Source of the DNA: an uncultured Solirubrobacteraceae bacterium
GTDB taxonomy: Bacteria > Actinomycetota > Thermoleophilia > Solirubrobacterales > Solirubrobacteraceae
Length of the DNA: 17,562 nt
Direction of reading: 5' to 3'
NCBI GenBank assembly: GCA_902806215.1
Contig: CADCVT010000496.1
Coordinates: 1 to 17,562 of the forward strand
Below, piece by piece: positions 1 to 7,640 of this stretch. The notes under the pieces were generated by a model, which was not told where the DNA came from, did no database searches, and saw only the letters and a list, made by a program, of their open reading frames with translations. The translations under genes and the position numbers were made by a program. Numbering within the stretch: the first letter of the stretch is position 1; the number at the start of each line of letters is the position of its first letter.

Positions 1-2
1 CG

Positions 3-1301
3 TACGCCTCGTACGTGACCGGCGGCTCGGGCAGCCCCGTCCGGTACCTGATCGTCCTGCACCTGATCGCCGTCGCGCTGCTGGCGTCCTACCGGACCGG
101 CATGAAGCTCGCGCTGTGGCACTCGCTGCTGCTGCTCGTCGTCTACTACGGCCAGGACGCCGAGCTGCTGCGCCCGCTCGACGAGGACACGACGCTCGGC
201 ATCGGCAGCGCGTTCGAGCAGCTGCTCGCCTTCAGCGCCGTGTTCTGGCTCGTCGCGGTCGTGACCTCGAGCTTCTCGGCGATCAACGAGCGCGAGCTGC
301 GCCGGCGCCGCTACGACCTCGAGGCGCTCGCGATCATGGCGCGGCGCCTGGAGGCGGCCGCCGGCTCGCTGGCCGGCGCCGAGGTGCTCGTCGAGACCGT
401 CGCCGAGACGTTCGACGTCAAGCGCGCTGTCGTGCTGGCCGCCTCCGACGGCGGCGAGCTCGAGGTGCTGGCGCGGCGCGGCGACGTCGCCGCGAAGATC
501 GACGGCCACCTGTACGAGACCTCGCAGGTGCGCCTGGCCATGGCCGCCGGGACGCGCCTGACCTCGCGGCTCGACCGCGCCGGGGACGCCGCGCTCGACG
601 CGCTCATGCCCGACGCGAGGAACCTCGTGATCGTGCCGCTGTCGGCCGGGCGCCAGGCGCTCGGGGTGCTCATCGTCGAGCACCCGATGCGCGCCGCGTC
701 GCGGATCGAGCGGCGGGTCGTCGGCATGCTCGAGCGCTTCGTCTCGCACACGGCGCTCGCGCTGCGCAACGCCTGGCTGCTCGAGGAGATCCAGCACCTC
801 GCGGCCACCGACGGCCTCACCGGGATCGCCAACCGCGGCACGTTCCAGAACGTGCTCTCGCAGGAGCTGTCGCGCACGCGGCGCAACGGCGGCTCGGTCG
901 GCCTCGCGCTGCTCGACCTCGACCACTTCAAGCGGCTCAACGACACCCACGGCCACCAGGCCGGCGACGAGGTGTTGCGGCGCGTCGCCGCGGTGCTCGA
1001 CGAGTGCTCGCGCGGCTTCGACACGCCGGCGCGCTACGGCGGCGAGGAGTTCGCCGTCGTGCTGCCGGACACGACGCCCGAGCAGGCGATGCAGATCGCC
1101 GGGCGGCTGCGCGAGGGCGTCGCCGCGGCGGGCATCGCGGCGGCGGTCACGATGAGCGTCGGCGTCGCCTGCTTCCCGTCCGACGCGCCGGACGGCGAGC
1201 AGCTCGTCAAGGCCGCCGACGAGGCGCTCTACGTGTCCAAGCGCGGCGGACGCGACCGGGTCACGAGCGCGCAGGCGCTCGTGCCGCCGCCCACGCGCTG
1301 A
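3..1301 (+). CDS. Membrane GAF-GGDEF diguanylate cyclase (5' end outside window)
   Basis: Predicted enzyme making cyclic di-GMP from two GTP at the inner membrane. The frame is open to the left edge, so the true start probably lies upstream; a GTG at 15 is the first possible start inside. Numbering from that GTG, three hydrophobic segments (about 9-26, 30-45 and 66-88) are followed by a charged helical linker (about 90-112), a GAF-like sensor domain (about 115-255) and a GGDEF domain (about 262-420). The catalytic signature is GGEEF at residues 342-346, a common active variant. An RxxD inhibitory site (RGFD, 333-336) lies exactly five residues before it, so product inhibition is expected. The DLDHFKRLND stretch is the metal- and substrate-binding segment of the family. 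The 3' end overlaps the next gene tail to tail by 41 bp. The GAF ligand cannot be told from sequence. Confidence 0.9.
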   Translation, partial: YASYVTGGSGSPVRYLIVLHLIAVALLASYRTGMKLALWHSLLLLVVYYGQDAELLRPLDEDTTLGIGSAFEQLLAFSAVFWLVAVVTSSFSAINERELRRRRYDLEALAIMARRLEAAAGSLAGAEVLVETVAETFDVKRAVVLAASDGGELEVLARRGDVAAKIDGHLYETSQVRLAMAAGTRLTSRLDRAGDAALDALMPDARNLVIVPLSAGRQALGVLIVEHPMRAASRIERRVVGMLERFVSHTALALRNAWLLEEIQHLAATDGLTGIANRGTFQNVLSQELSRTRRNGGSVGLALLDLDHFKRLNDTHGHQAGDEVLRRVAAVLDECSRGFDTPARYGGEEFAVVLPDTTPEQAMQIAGRLREGVAAAGIAAAVTMSVGVACFPSDAPDGEQLVKAADEALYVSKRGGRDRVTSAQALVPPPTR

Positions 1302-1848
1302 GCTCCTCCGCGTGTCGTGACACGAGCCCCTCGGCGGGGGTCGTCTCGACGAGCAGCGTCGGCGACGGGCGTCGACGCGCCCAGTCGTGGCACGCGTCGT
1401 TGAAGACGTCGTCGATCCACGCGAGCGGGCGGTCGCGCGCGTAGGCGTCGATCGCGCCGAGCTTCCAATGGCCGGGCATGGTCGTCCCCGTGTGGACGTG
1501 CCGGTCGAAGCTCAGGTACGGCAGCGGCCCGGGGAGGCCGAGGACCGGCGGCAGGTACTCGTTGGCGCGTTCCTCCCAGCCCGTGCACCAGACAAGATCG
1601 TAGGCATCCGAGAGCGCGAGGAGGTGCTCGCCGGCCTCCTGCGAAAGGAAGTGGGGCAGGCCGTCAACGGAGTGATACGTCCCGTCTGGACGCCTGTCCA
1701 TGTCGAACCCCCAGAGCGAGATGACTCCGTCGACGTCGACCAGCAGCAACGGTTTCCCCTGCTCTTCTGCCACTTCTCCTCGATCCCCGGGGACTTCGTA
1801 CGAGCTTAGGATTGGGACGCTAGCCTGGGCGGGCACCACCTTCCTCAA
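1261..1848 (-). CDS. HAD-like hydrolase-fold protein
   Basis: Small HAD-superfamily protein of about 170-195 residues. All four HAD motifs are visible: DVDGV (nucleophile Asp, residues 38-42 counted from the TTG at 1848), WCTGWEE (motif II Thr), the Lys of GHWKLGAI (motif III) and LAWIDDVF (motif IV acidic pair). There is no room for a large cap domain. It resembles the small stand-alone HAD domains annotated as phosphatase-like or linked to RNA repair; the substrate is unknown. The start is uncertain. TTG 1848 is the longest. GTG at 1836 is better placed, because AGGA lies five bases upstream. GTG at 1773 would still keep motif I. Its 3' end runs 41 bp into the diguanylate cyclase gene on the other strand. 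Its 5' end faces the transporter gene, and the two leaders overlap. Confidence 0.75.
   Translation of the reverse strand: MRKVVPAQASVPILSSYEVPGDRGEVAEEQGKPLLLVDVDGVISLWGFDMDRRPDGTYHSVDGLPHFLSQEAGEHLLALSDAYDLVWCTGWEERANEYLPPVLGLPGPLPYLSFDRHVHTGTTMPGHWKLGAIDAYARDRPLAWIDDVFNDACHDWARRRPSPTLLVETTPAEGLVSRHAEELSAWAAARAPARS
1821..1826 (+). promoter_or_regulatory. Putative -10 element (TAGCCT) ahead of the transporter gene
   Basis: CGCTAGCCT closely matches the -10-like sites upstream of rpsL (TGCTAGCCT) and fusA (TGCTATCCT). No clear -35 is visible. If used, transcription would start near 1833 and give a leader of about 100 nt before the ATG at 1931. Inferred from motif recurrence only. Confidence 0.4.
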
Positions 1849-1912
1849 GGTGGCAGGGGTCGGTACCGATTGCTGGCATAGCCGCCGTGCACCGCAAGTG
1901 TCGCCGGACCCC
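1836..1912 (+). other. Possible structured 5' leader of the transporter gene
   Basis: A perfect 7-bp hairpin (1836-1842 with 1847-1853, loop CCTC) is followed by a longer-range pairing of GGGGTC (1856-1861) with GACCCC (1907-1912). This encloses small internal hairpins such as GGCATAGCC and GCACCGCAAGTGT. No U-tract follows, so it is not a terminator. I compared it with the M-box, fluoride, ydaO, ZTP and guanidine riboswitch consensus sequences I remember and saw no match. GC-rich DNA forms such stems easily, so this is tentative. The 5' coding end of the HAD gene on the other strand shares the first hairpin. Confidence 0.3.
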
Positions 1913-1930
1913 GACGTTCCTCACTCCTGA

Positions 1931-2812
1931 ATGACCCTCCACCTCGGAATCTTCCTCGCGCTCGTCTGCGCCTTCGCCTCGAACGTGGCGTTCTTCTTCA
2001 AGCACCGTGGTGCCTGCGAGGCGTGCAAGGTCGACATCAAGCACCCGATCCGTTCGGCCATCTCCCTGTGGAGCTCCAAGTGGTTCGCGATCGGCATGGG
2101 CCTCGGCGCCGCCGCGTGGATCATCCACGTCGCGGCGATCTCGCTCGCCCCGCTGTCGACCGTCCAGGCGGTCCTCTCCGGCGGCGTCGCGCTCCTCGCG
2201 GTCATGGCCGACAAGATGTTCGGGCTGAAGACCACGCGCCGTCAGTGGTGGGGCCTCTCGATGACCGCGCTCGGCCTGGTCCTCCTGGTCATCACGATGC
2301 CGGGCACCGACGGCGCCCACTCGGCCTTCTCCGAGCCCGCGCTCATCGCCTTCGAGCTCGGCCTCTTCGGCGTCGGCGCCCTGCTCATCATGGGCCCGAG
2401 CCTCGGCCGCGGCCCGTCGGAGCACCACGGGATCATGCTCGCCGCCGCCGCCGGCATCCTCTTCGGTGTCTGCAACATCGGCGTCAAGGCGCTGAGCGGC
2501 ATGGTCGGCGCCGAGGGCATCGTCGGCCTCGTGTCGCCGTGGCTGCTGCTCGCCGCCGCCGGCTCGGCCGCCGCCTTCTACGCATCGGCCCGCTCGCTGC
2601 AGGACGGTGACGCCGTCCCGGTCATCGCGATCACCGGCACCGCGGCGAACATCTCGTGCATCGCCGGCGGCATCATCGTCTTCGGCGACCCGCTGCCCGG
2701 CACGACGGTCGGCATCGTCATCCAGGCCACTGCCTTCCTCCTCGTGATCGTCGCCTCGGCGCTCACGCCCGCCCCGGTCCGCGCCGTCGAGGCGCAGGCC
2801 GCGCGCGCCTAG
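1931..2812 (+). CDS. DMT-superfamily (NIPA-like) membrane transporter
   Basis: Integral membrane protein of 293 residues with about nine or ten hydrophobic helices covering almost the whole chain, as in the drug/metabolite transporter superfamily and NIPA-type magnesium transporters. It starts with a hydrophobic helix directly after ATG 1931. The stretch PLSTVQAVLSGGVALLAVMAD resembles the helix pair that follows the first repeat in DMT proteins, and a similar element recurs in the second half (DAVPVIAITGTAANISCIAGG), consistent with the internal duplication of the fold. There is no signal peptide. No convincing Shine-Dalgarno precedes the ATG. The transported substrate cannot be assigned. 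It stands alone, with an 87-bp gap to the next gene. Confidence 0.75.
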   Translation: MTLHLGIFLALVCAFASNVAFFFKHRGACEACKVDIKHPIRSAISLWSSKWFAIGMGLGAAAWIIHVAAISLAPLSTVQAVLSGGVALLAVMADKMFGLKTTRRQWWGLSMTALGLVLLVITMPGTDGAHSAFSEPALIAFELGLFGVGALLIMGPSLGRGPSEHHGIMLAAAAGILFGVCNIGVKALSGMVGAEGIVGLVSPWLLLAAAGSAAAFYASARSLQDGDAVPVIAITGTAANISCIAGGIIVFGDPLPGTTVGIVIQATAFLLVIVASALTPAPVRAVEAQAARA

Positions 2813-2899
2813 CTCGCTCCGGCGTTCTCCCGCGGCGAGCGGCAAGACCACACGGAATGCCAGGCGCAAGCTTCCGGGCTGACGCACGTTCACAGAGAC

Positions 2900-5044
2900 A
2901 TGCCCCGGTCCCGTCGCCTCGCCGTCCTCGTGCTCGCCGCCCTCGCGGTCCTCGCCGCTCCCGCGGTCGCCACAGCCGGGGAGTGCGACGAGCTCGACCC
3001 GTCGGTCTGCCTCCTGCCGTGGCCGAACGACCGCTTCACGAAGGCCGACCCGACCACGGACACCGGCCGGCGCCTGGACCTGCGGCTCGACCAGATGCCG
3101 CGCAACGTCGCGGGCAAGCCGATCGACCCGACGGAGATGAACCGCAACGACGGGTTCAGCCCGGGCTCGATGGCGATCACGCGCGTGCCGGGGCTCGACT
3201 CCGAGAAGGCGTTCGAGCGCAGCGGCCTGCCGCCGATCACCGACCCGAAGCAGTCGCTCAGCCGCCGCTCGCCCGCCGTGATCATCGACGCGACGACCCG
3301 CAGGCGGCAGCTCATCTGGGCCGAGCTCGAGTACCCGGACGAGCTGAAGAAGGACCCGGCCGACCAGACGCTCGTGCTGCATCCGGCGAAGAACCTCGTC
3401 GAGGGCCGGCGCTACATCGTCGCCCTGCGCGGCCTGCGCCGCGCGGACGGCAGCAGGATCGCCGCCCCCGCCGCGTTCGCGCGCTACCGCGACGGCAAGG
3501 CGACCGGGGACCGCGCCAAGCACATGGACTCGCTGTTCGGGACGCTGCGCCGAGCGGGCGTCAAGCGCGACGATCTCTACCTCGCGTGGGACTTCACCGT
3601 CGCGAGCGAGCGCAACCTGTCCGAGCGGATGCTGTCGATCCGCGACCGCGCGTTCGCCGAGCTCGGCGACGCGAACCTCGCCGACCTGAAGGTGGCCGGC
3701 GCGTCGCCGCGCTTCGTACTCAACCCCGACCTGCCCGACGGCCTGCCGTCGCAGGTCCCCGGCCAGGCCCGCGAGCAGGACGGCATCGTGAACGTCCCGC
3801 CGTGCTCAGCCGGCGCGACCGCGCAGTGCGAGGCGGGGGAGAGCGACAAGCTCCTGCGTATCGTCCGAGGCCGCGTCCTCGTGCCGTGCTTCCTCTCGAC
3901 GCCCGGCTGCGCGCAGGGCGGCACGTTCACCTACGAGTCCGACGGCGTCCCCCGCCGGCTGCCCGGCAACACCGCCGCGGCGCCGTTCACGTGCATCATC
4001 CCGCGTGCCGTGCTCACGCGAGGGCCGGCGCGTCCCGCGCTCTACGGCCACGGGCTGCTCGGCAGCGGGAGCCAGGTCACCGGCGGCGCGAACCAGGACC
4101 TCGCCAACGAGCACGGCTTCGTCTCGTGCGGCACGGACTGGAGCGGCATGTCGAGCGAGGACCTGCCGAACGTCGCGACGCTGCTCGCCGACCTGTCGCG
4201 CTTCGCCTCGCTCACCGACCGCGGCCAGCAGGGGATGCTGAACTTCCTCTTCCTCGGCCGGACGCTCATCCACGGCGACGGGTTCGCCTCGCATCCGGCG
4301 TTCACGGTCGAGGGCAAGCCGTCGATCGACACGCGCCGGCTCTACTACACGGGCGGGAGCCAGGGCGGGATCATGGGCGGCTCGCTCACCGCGGTCGCGC
4401 CCGACTTCACCCGCGCCGCGCTCGGCGTCCCGGCCATGAACTACTCGACGCTGCTGCAGCGCTCGATCGACTTCGACACCTACGCGCAGGTCATGTACAA
4501 CGCGTACCCGAACGAGCTCGAGCGGCCGCTCGTGCTCAGCCTCGTCCAGCTGTTGTGGGACCGCGCCGAGGCCAACGGCTACGCGCACCACATGACGCGC
4601 GACCCGTATCCGAACACCCCGCCGCACGAGGTGATCCTCAACATGGCGTGGGGCGACCACCAGGTCACGAACTGGGCGACGCTGGTGATGGCGCGCACGG
4701 TCGGCGCGCGGCTGCGGGCACCCGCGCTCGAGCCGTCGCGCGGCTACGACGACGAGTTCTTCGGCGTCCCGACGATCCCGAGCTTCCCGGCGACGGGCTC
4801 GCTGTTCGGCGTGTGGGACGTCGGGCCGCTGCGGACCGTCGGCGGCAAGGTCAAGGGAACGCCGCGTCCGCCCGTCGGCAACATCCCCAACCGCGACGGG
4901 GTCGACCCCCACGGGCCGGACGCGTCGGAGCAGGCGAGCGGCCGCGCGCAGGTCAGCGCGTTCCTGCGGCCGGAGGGGCAGTCGCAGATCCTCAACGTCT
5001 GCGGCGACCGCCCGTGCTACCTCGACGGCTGGACCGGGCCGTAG
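2900..5044 (+). CDS. Secreted alpha/beta-hydrolase with lipase-like N-terminal domain
   Basis: Exported protein of 714 residues. The N-terminus (RSRR, then a 20-residue Ala/Val/Leu stretch ending ATAG) is a typical Sec signal peptide. The next segment (PWPNDRFT, TGRRLDL, about residues 40-70) resembles the N-terminal domain of bacterial virulence-factor-type lipases. The second half is an alpha/beta hydrolase: LYGHGLLG (oxyanion region), then GGSQGG with the probable nucleophile Ser487, and WGDHQV with the probable catalytic His587. Several Cys residues fit an extracellular, disulfide-bonded protein. It probably hydrolyses lipid or other esters outside the cell, but the substrate is not known. 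ATG 2900 is chosen because the signal peptide begins there; the Shine-Dalgarno is weak. It stands alone between the transporter and aminotransferase genes. Confidence 0.75.
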   Translation: MPRSRRLAVLVLAALAVLAAPAVATAGECDELDPSVCLLPWPNDRFTKADPTTDTGRRLDLRLDQMPRNVAGKPIDPTEMNRNDGFSPGSMAITRVPGLDSEKAFERSGLPPITDPKQSLSRRSPAVIIDATTRRRQLIWAELEYPDELKKDPADQTLVLHPAKNLVEGRRYIVALRGLRRADGSRIAAPAAFARYRDGKATGDRAKHMDSLFGTLRRAGVKRDDLYLAWDFTVASERNLSERMLSIRDRAFAELGDANLADLKVAGASPRFVLNPDLPDGLPSQVPGQAREQDGIVNVPPCSAGATAQCEAGESDKLLRIVRGRVLVPCFLSTPGCAQGGTFTYESDGVPRRLPGNTAAAPFTCIIPRAVLTRGPARPALYGHGLLGSGSQVTGGANQDLANEHGFVSCGTDWSGMSSEDLPNVATLLADLSRFASLTDRGQQGMLNFLFLGRTLIHGDGFASHPAFTVEGKPSIDTRRLYYTGGSQGGIMGGSLTAVAPDFTRAALGVPAMNYSTLLQRSIDFDTYAQVMYNAYPNELERPLVLSLVQLLWDRAEANGYAHHMTRDPYPNTPPHEVILNMAWGDHQVTNWATLVMARTVGARLRAPALEPSRGYDDEFFGVPTIPSFPATGSLFGVWDVGPLRTVGGKVKGTPRPPVGNIPNRDGVDPHGPDASEQASGRAQVSAFLRPEGQSQILNVCGDRPCYLDGWTGP

Positions 5045-5115
5045 GACGACGTTCCGTCGGCCGGTTTCGCAGACCTCGCGACATCGCGTCGTACGCAGGT
5101 CTCTGGGCTGGCGCG

Positions 5116-5121
5116 TATCGT
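5116..5121 (+). promoter_or_regulatory. Putative leaderless promoter -10 (TATCGT) of the aminotransferase gene
   Basis: TATCGT ends eight bases before ATG 5130, and no Shine-Dalgarno lies between. This is the layout of leaderless actinobacterial genes, in which the A of the ATG is +1. No good -35 was found. Confidence 0.5.
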
Positions 5122-5129
5122 GCCACCCA

Positions 5130-6500
5130 ATGGCGACGCCGCAGAAGACGACGACCGACCTCCAGGAGCAGGCCAAGCGCCACCTCTGGATGCACTTCAG
5201 CCGGATGGGCTCCTACGACCAGGGCGCCGACATCCCGGTCATCGTCAAGGGCGAGGGCTGCCACGTCTGGGACGAGCAGGGCAACCGCTACTTCGACGGG
5301 CTGAGCGCGCTCTTCTGCGTGAACATCGGCCACGGCCGCGCGGACGTCGCGATGGCGGGCGCCAAGCAGGCCGAGGAGCTCGGGTTCTTCACGAACTGGT
5401 CCTACGCGCACCCGCGCTCGATCGAGTTGGCCACGCGCATCGCCGGCCTCGCGCCCGGCGACCTCAACCGCGTCTTCTTCACCAACAGCGGCAGCGAGGC
5501 GGTCGAGACCGCGCTCAAGCTCGCCCGCCAGTTCCACAAGCTCACGGGCAACCCGAACAAGACGAAGGTCATCGCCCGCGACATCGCCTACCACGGCACC
5601 ACGATGGGCGCGCTCGCCGCGACCGGGATCACCGCGCTGCGCGCGCCGTTCGAGCCGTTCATGCCCGGCGGCTGCCACGTCCCGAACACGAACCAGTACC
5701 GGCTCAAGCCCGGCTACGGCCCGGAGATGCTCGCCGACTCGGTCGAGGAGCGGATCCTCTTCGAGGGCCCCGAGACCGTGGCCGCCGTGATCATGGAGCC
5801 GGTGCAGAACGCCGGCGGCTGCTTCACGCCGCCCGAGGGCTACTTCCAGCGCATCCGCGAGATCTGCGACCAGTACGGCGTCCTGATGATCTCCGACGAG
5901 GTCATCTGCTCGTGGGGCCGGCTCGGCGAGTGGTTCGGCGCGCAGCGCTACGGCTACCAGCCGGACATGATCACGACGGCCAAGGGCATCACCAGCGCGT
6001 ACGCGCCGCTCGGCGCCGTGATCGCGTCGGACGAGGTGTTCGCGCCGTTCGTCGAGGAACACGCGACGTTCATGCACGGCCTGACCTTCGGCGGCCATCC
6101 GATCGCCTGCGCGGTCTCGCTGGCGAACATCGACGTCATGGAGCACGAGGGCGTCATCGACAACGTCCGCGAGAACGAGGGCGCGTTCCGCGCGATGCTC
6201 GACTCGCTGCGCGACATCCCCGTCGTCGGCGACGTGCGCGGCGCCGGGTACTTCCACGCGATCGAGCTCGTCAAGGACCAGGACACCAAGGAGTCCTTCG
6301 ACGACGACGAGTCGGAGTGGCTGCTGCGCGAGTTCCTGTCAGGCGAGCTGTTCCGAGGAGGCCTGATCTGCCGCGCCGACGATCGCGGCGACCCGGTCAT
6401 CCAGCTCTCGCCGCCGCTGATCGCGGGGCCGGAGCACTTCGACGAGATCGAGGGCATCCTTCGCCCGGTTCTGGAAGAGGCATCGAGGAGAATCGGATGA
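5130..6500 (+). CDS. Class III omega-amino acid:pyruvate aminotransferase
   Basis: PLP-dependent class III aminotransferase of 456 residues, the usual length. Visible landmarks are FTNSGSEAVETALKLAR (PLP phosphate-binding region), YHGTT, the EPVQNAGG motif, ISDEVICSWGR with the Asp that binds the pyridine nitrogen, and Lys285 in TTAKGITSAYAPLG, which should form the Schiff base. The family moves amino groups from omega-amino acids (beta-alanine, taurine, GABA, diamines) to a keto acid. The next gene is alanine dehydrogenase, joined by a 4-bp ATGA overlap. This points to pyruvate as acceptor and alanine as product, as in taurine:pyruvate or beta-alanine:pyruvate aminotransferases. The amino donor cannot be settled from sequence. 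Translation is probably leaderless: there is no Shine-Dalgarno and a TATCGT box sits just upstream. Confidence 0.88.
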   Translation: MATPQKTTTDLQEQAKRHLWMHFSRMGSYDQGADIPVIVKGEGCHVWDEQGNRYFDGLSALFCVNIGHGRADVAMAGAKQAEELGFFTNWSYAHPRSIELATRIAGLAPGDLNRVFFTNSGSEAVETALKLARQFHKLTGNPNKTKVIARDIAYHGTTMGALAATGITALRAPFEPFMPGGCHVPNTNQYRLKPGYGPEMLADSVEERILFEGPETVAAVIMEPVQNAGGCFTPPEGYFQRIREICDQYGVLMISDEVICSWGRLGEWFGAQRYGYQPDMITTAKGITSAYAPLGAVIASDEVFAPFVEEHATFMHGLTFGGHPIACAVSLANIDVMEHEGVIDNVRENEGAFRAMLDSLRDIPVVGDVRGAGYFHAIELVKDQDTKESFDDDESEWLLREFLSGELFRGGLICRADDRGDPVIQLSPPLIAGPEHFDEIEGILRPVLEEASRRIG

Positions 6501-7630
6501 AGGTCGGCGTCCCCACCGAGATCAAGACCGACGAGTACCGCGTCGCGATCACGCCGTCCGGCGTGCGCGAGCTGACCGACCGCGGCCACGAGGTCGTGAT
6601 CCAGAGCGGCGCCGGCGAGGGCTCGACGATCACCGACGCCGACTACGAGGCGCAGGGCGCGCGCATCCTGCCCGACGCCGACGCGGTGTTCGGCGAGGCC
6701 CGGCTCATCATGAAGGTCAAGGAGCCGCAGCCCGAGGAGGTCGCGCGCCTGCGACCGCACCACACGCTCTTCACCTACCTGCACCTCGCGCCCGACCCTT
6801 CGCTCACCAAGGGCCTCATGGACTCCGGCGCGACGTGCATCGCGTACGAGACCGTCGAGGACTCCGAGGGCCGGTTGCCGCTGCTGGCGCCGATGAGCGA
6901 GGTCGCGGGCAAGCTCGCGACCCAGGCCGGCGCGTTCATGCTCGAGAAGCCGCTCGGCGGCCGCGGCGTGCTGCTCGGCGGCGTCCCCGGCGTCGCCGCC
7001 GGCAAGGTCATGGTCATCGGCGGCGGCGTGGTCGGCATGAACGCCGCGTTCATCGCGATCGGCATGCAGGCCGAGGTCTACGTCTACGACCGCAGCATCG
7101 ACCGGCTGCGCGAGCTCGAGCACGTGCTCGGCTACCGCGCGTCGACGGTGTTCTCGAGCACGCTCGAGATCGAGCAGCGCCTACCCGAGATGGACCTCGT
7201 CATCGGCGCGGTCCTCGTCGCCGGCGCGCGCGCCCCGAAGGTCATCACGCGCCAACAGCTCGGGCTCATGAAGAAGAACGCGGTGATGGTCGACGTGGCG
7301 ATCGACCAGGGCGGCTGCTTCGAGACCTCGCGGCCGACGACGCACTCCGACCCGACCTACGAGGTCGACGGGATCACCCACTACTGCGTGGCGAACATGC
7401 CCGGCGCGGTGCCCGCGACGTCGACGTACGCCTTGACGAACGCGACGATGCCCTACGCGATCACGCTGGCGTCGAAGGGCGTCCACGAGGCACTGTTCGC
7501 GGACCCGCTGTTCATGCTCGGGCTGAACGTCGCGGCGGGCAAGGTGACGTACGAACCGGTCGCCCGCGACCAGGGCCTCGAGTACATCCCGCCGGGGGAA
7601 GCGCTGCAGGCGGTGGCCTCGACCCGCTAA
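6497..7630 (+). CDS. ald: Alanine dehydrogenase
   Basis: NAD-dependent L-alanine dehydrogenase, interconverting alanine with pyruvate, ammonia and NADH in the cytoplasm. It has 377 residues, near the family norm. Residues known to be catalytic in the Mycobacterium enzyme fall at the same numbers: Arg15 and Lys75 (pyruvate binding), His96 and Asp270. The nucleotide fold shows GGGVVG (175-180) and an Asp at 198 that should hold the NAD ribose. The start ATG overlaps the aminotransferase stop (ATGA), and GAGGAG lies six bases upstream inside that gene, so the two are translationally coupled. Together they form a cycle: the transaminase converts pyruvate to alanine, and Ald returns pyruvate and releases ammonia. 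Confidence 0.95.
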   Translation: MKVGVPTEIKTDEYRVAITPSGVRELTDRGHEVVIQSGAGEGSTITDADYEAQGARILPDADAVFGEARLIMKVKEPQPEEVARLRPHHTLFTYLHLAPDPSLTKGLMDSGATCIAYETVEDSEGRLPLLAPMSEVAGKLATQAGAFMLEKPLGGRGVLLGGVPGVAAGKVMVIGGGVVGMNAAFIAIGMQAEVYVYDRSIDRLRELEHVLGYRASTVFSSTLEIEQRLPEMDLVIGAVLVAGARAPKVITRQQLGLMKKNAVMVDVAIDQGGCFETSRPTTHSDPTYEVDGITHYCVANMPGAVPATSTYALTNATMPYAITLASKGVHEALFADPLFMLGLNVAAGKVTYEPVARDQGLEYIPPGEALQAVASTR

Positions 7631-7640
7631 ACAGTGTGAG

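Noticed and set aside
1836..1853. Hairpin CCACCTT/AAGGTGG as a terminator
   Set aside because: No U-tract follows on either strand, and it lies upstream of, not after, genes on both sides.
1820..3523. Minus-strand open frame of 567 codons across the transporter and hydrolase genes
   Set aside because: Low-complexity Arg/Asp/Glu/Gly composition; it is a shadow of two well-supported plus-strand genes.
2656..5304. Long plus-strand open frame of 882 codons over the secreted hydrolase gene
   Set aside because: It is Arg/Ala/Pro-rich with no domain, typical of an off-frame reading in GC-rich DNA. The frame from 2900 has a signal peptide and hydrolase motifs.
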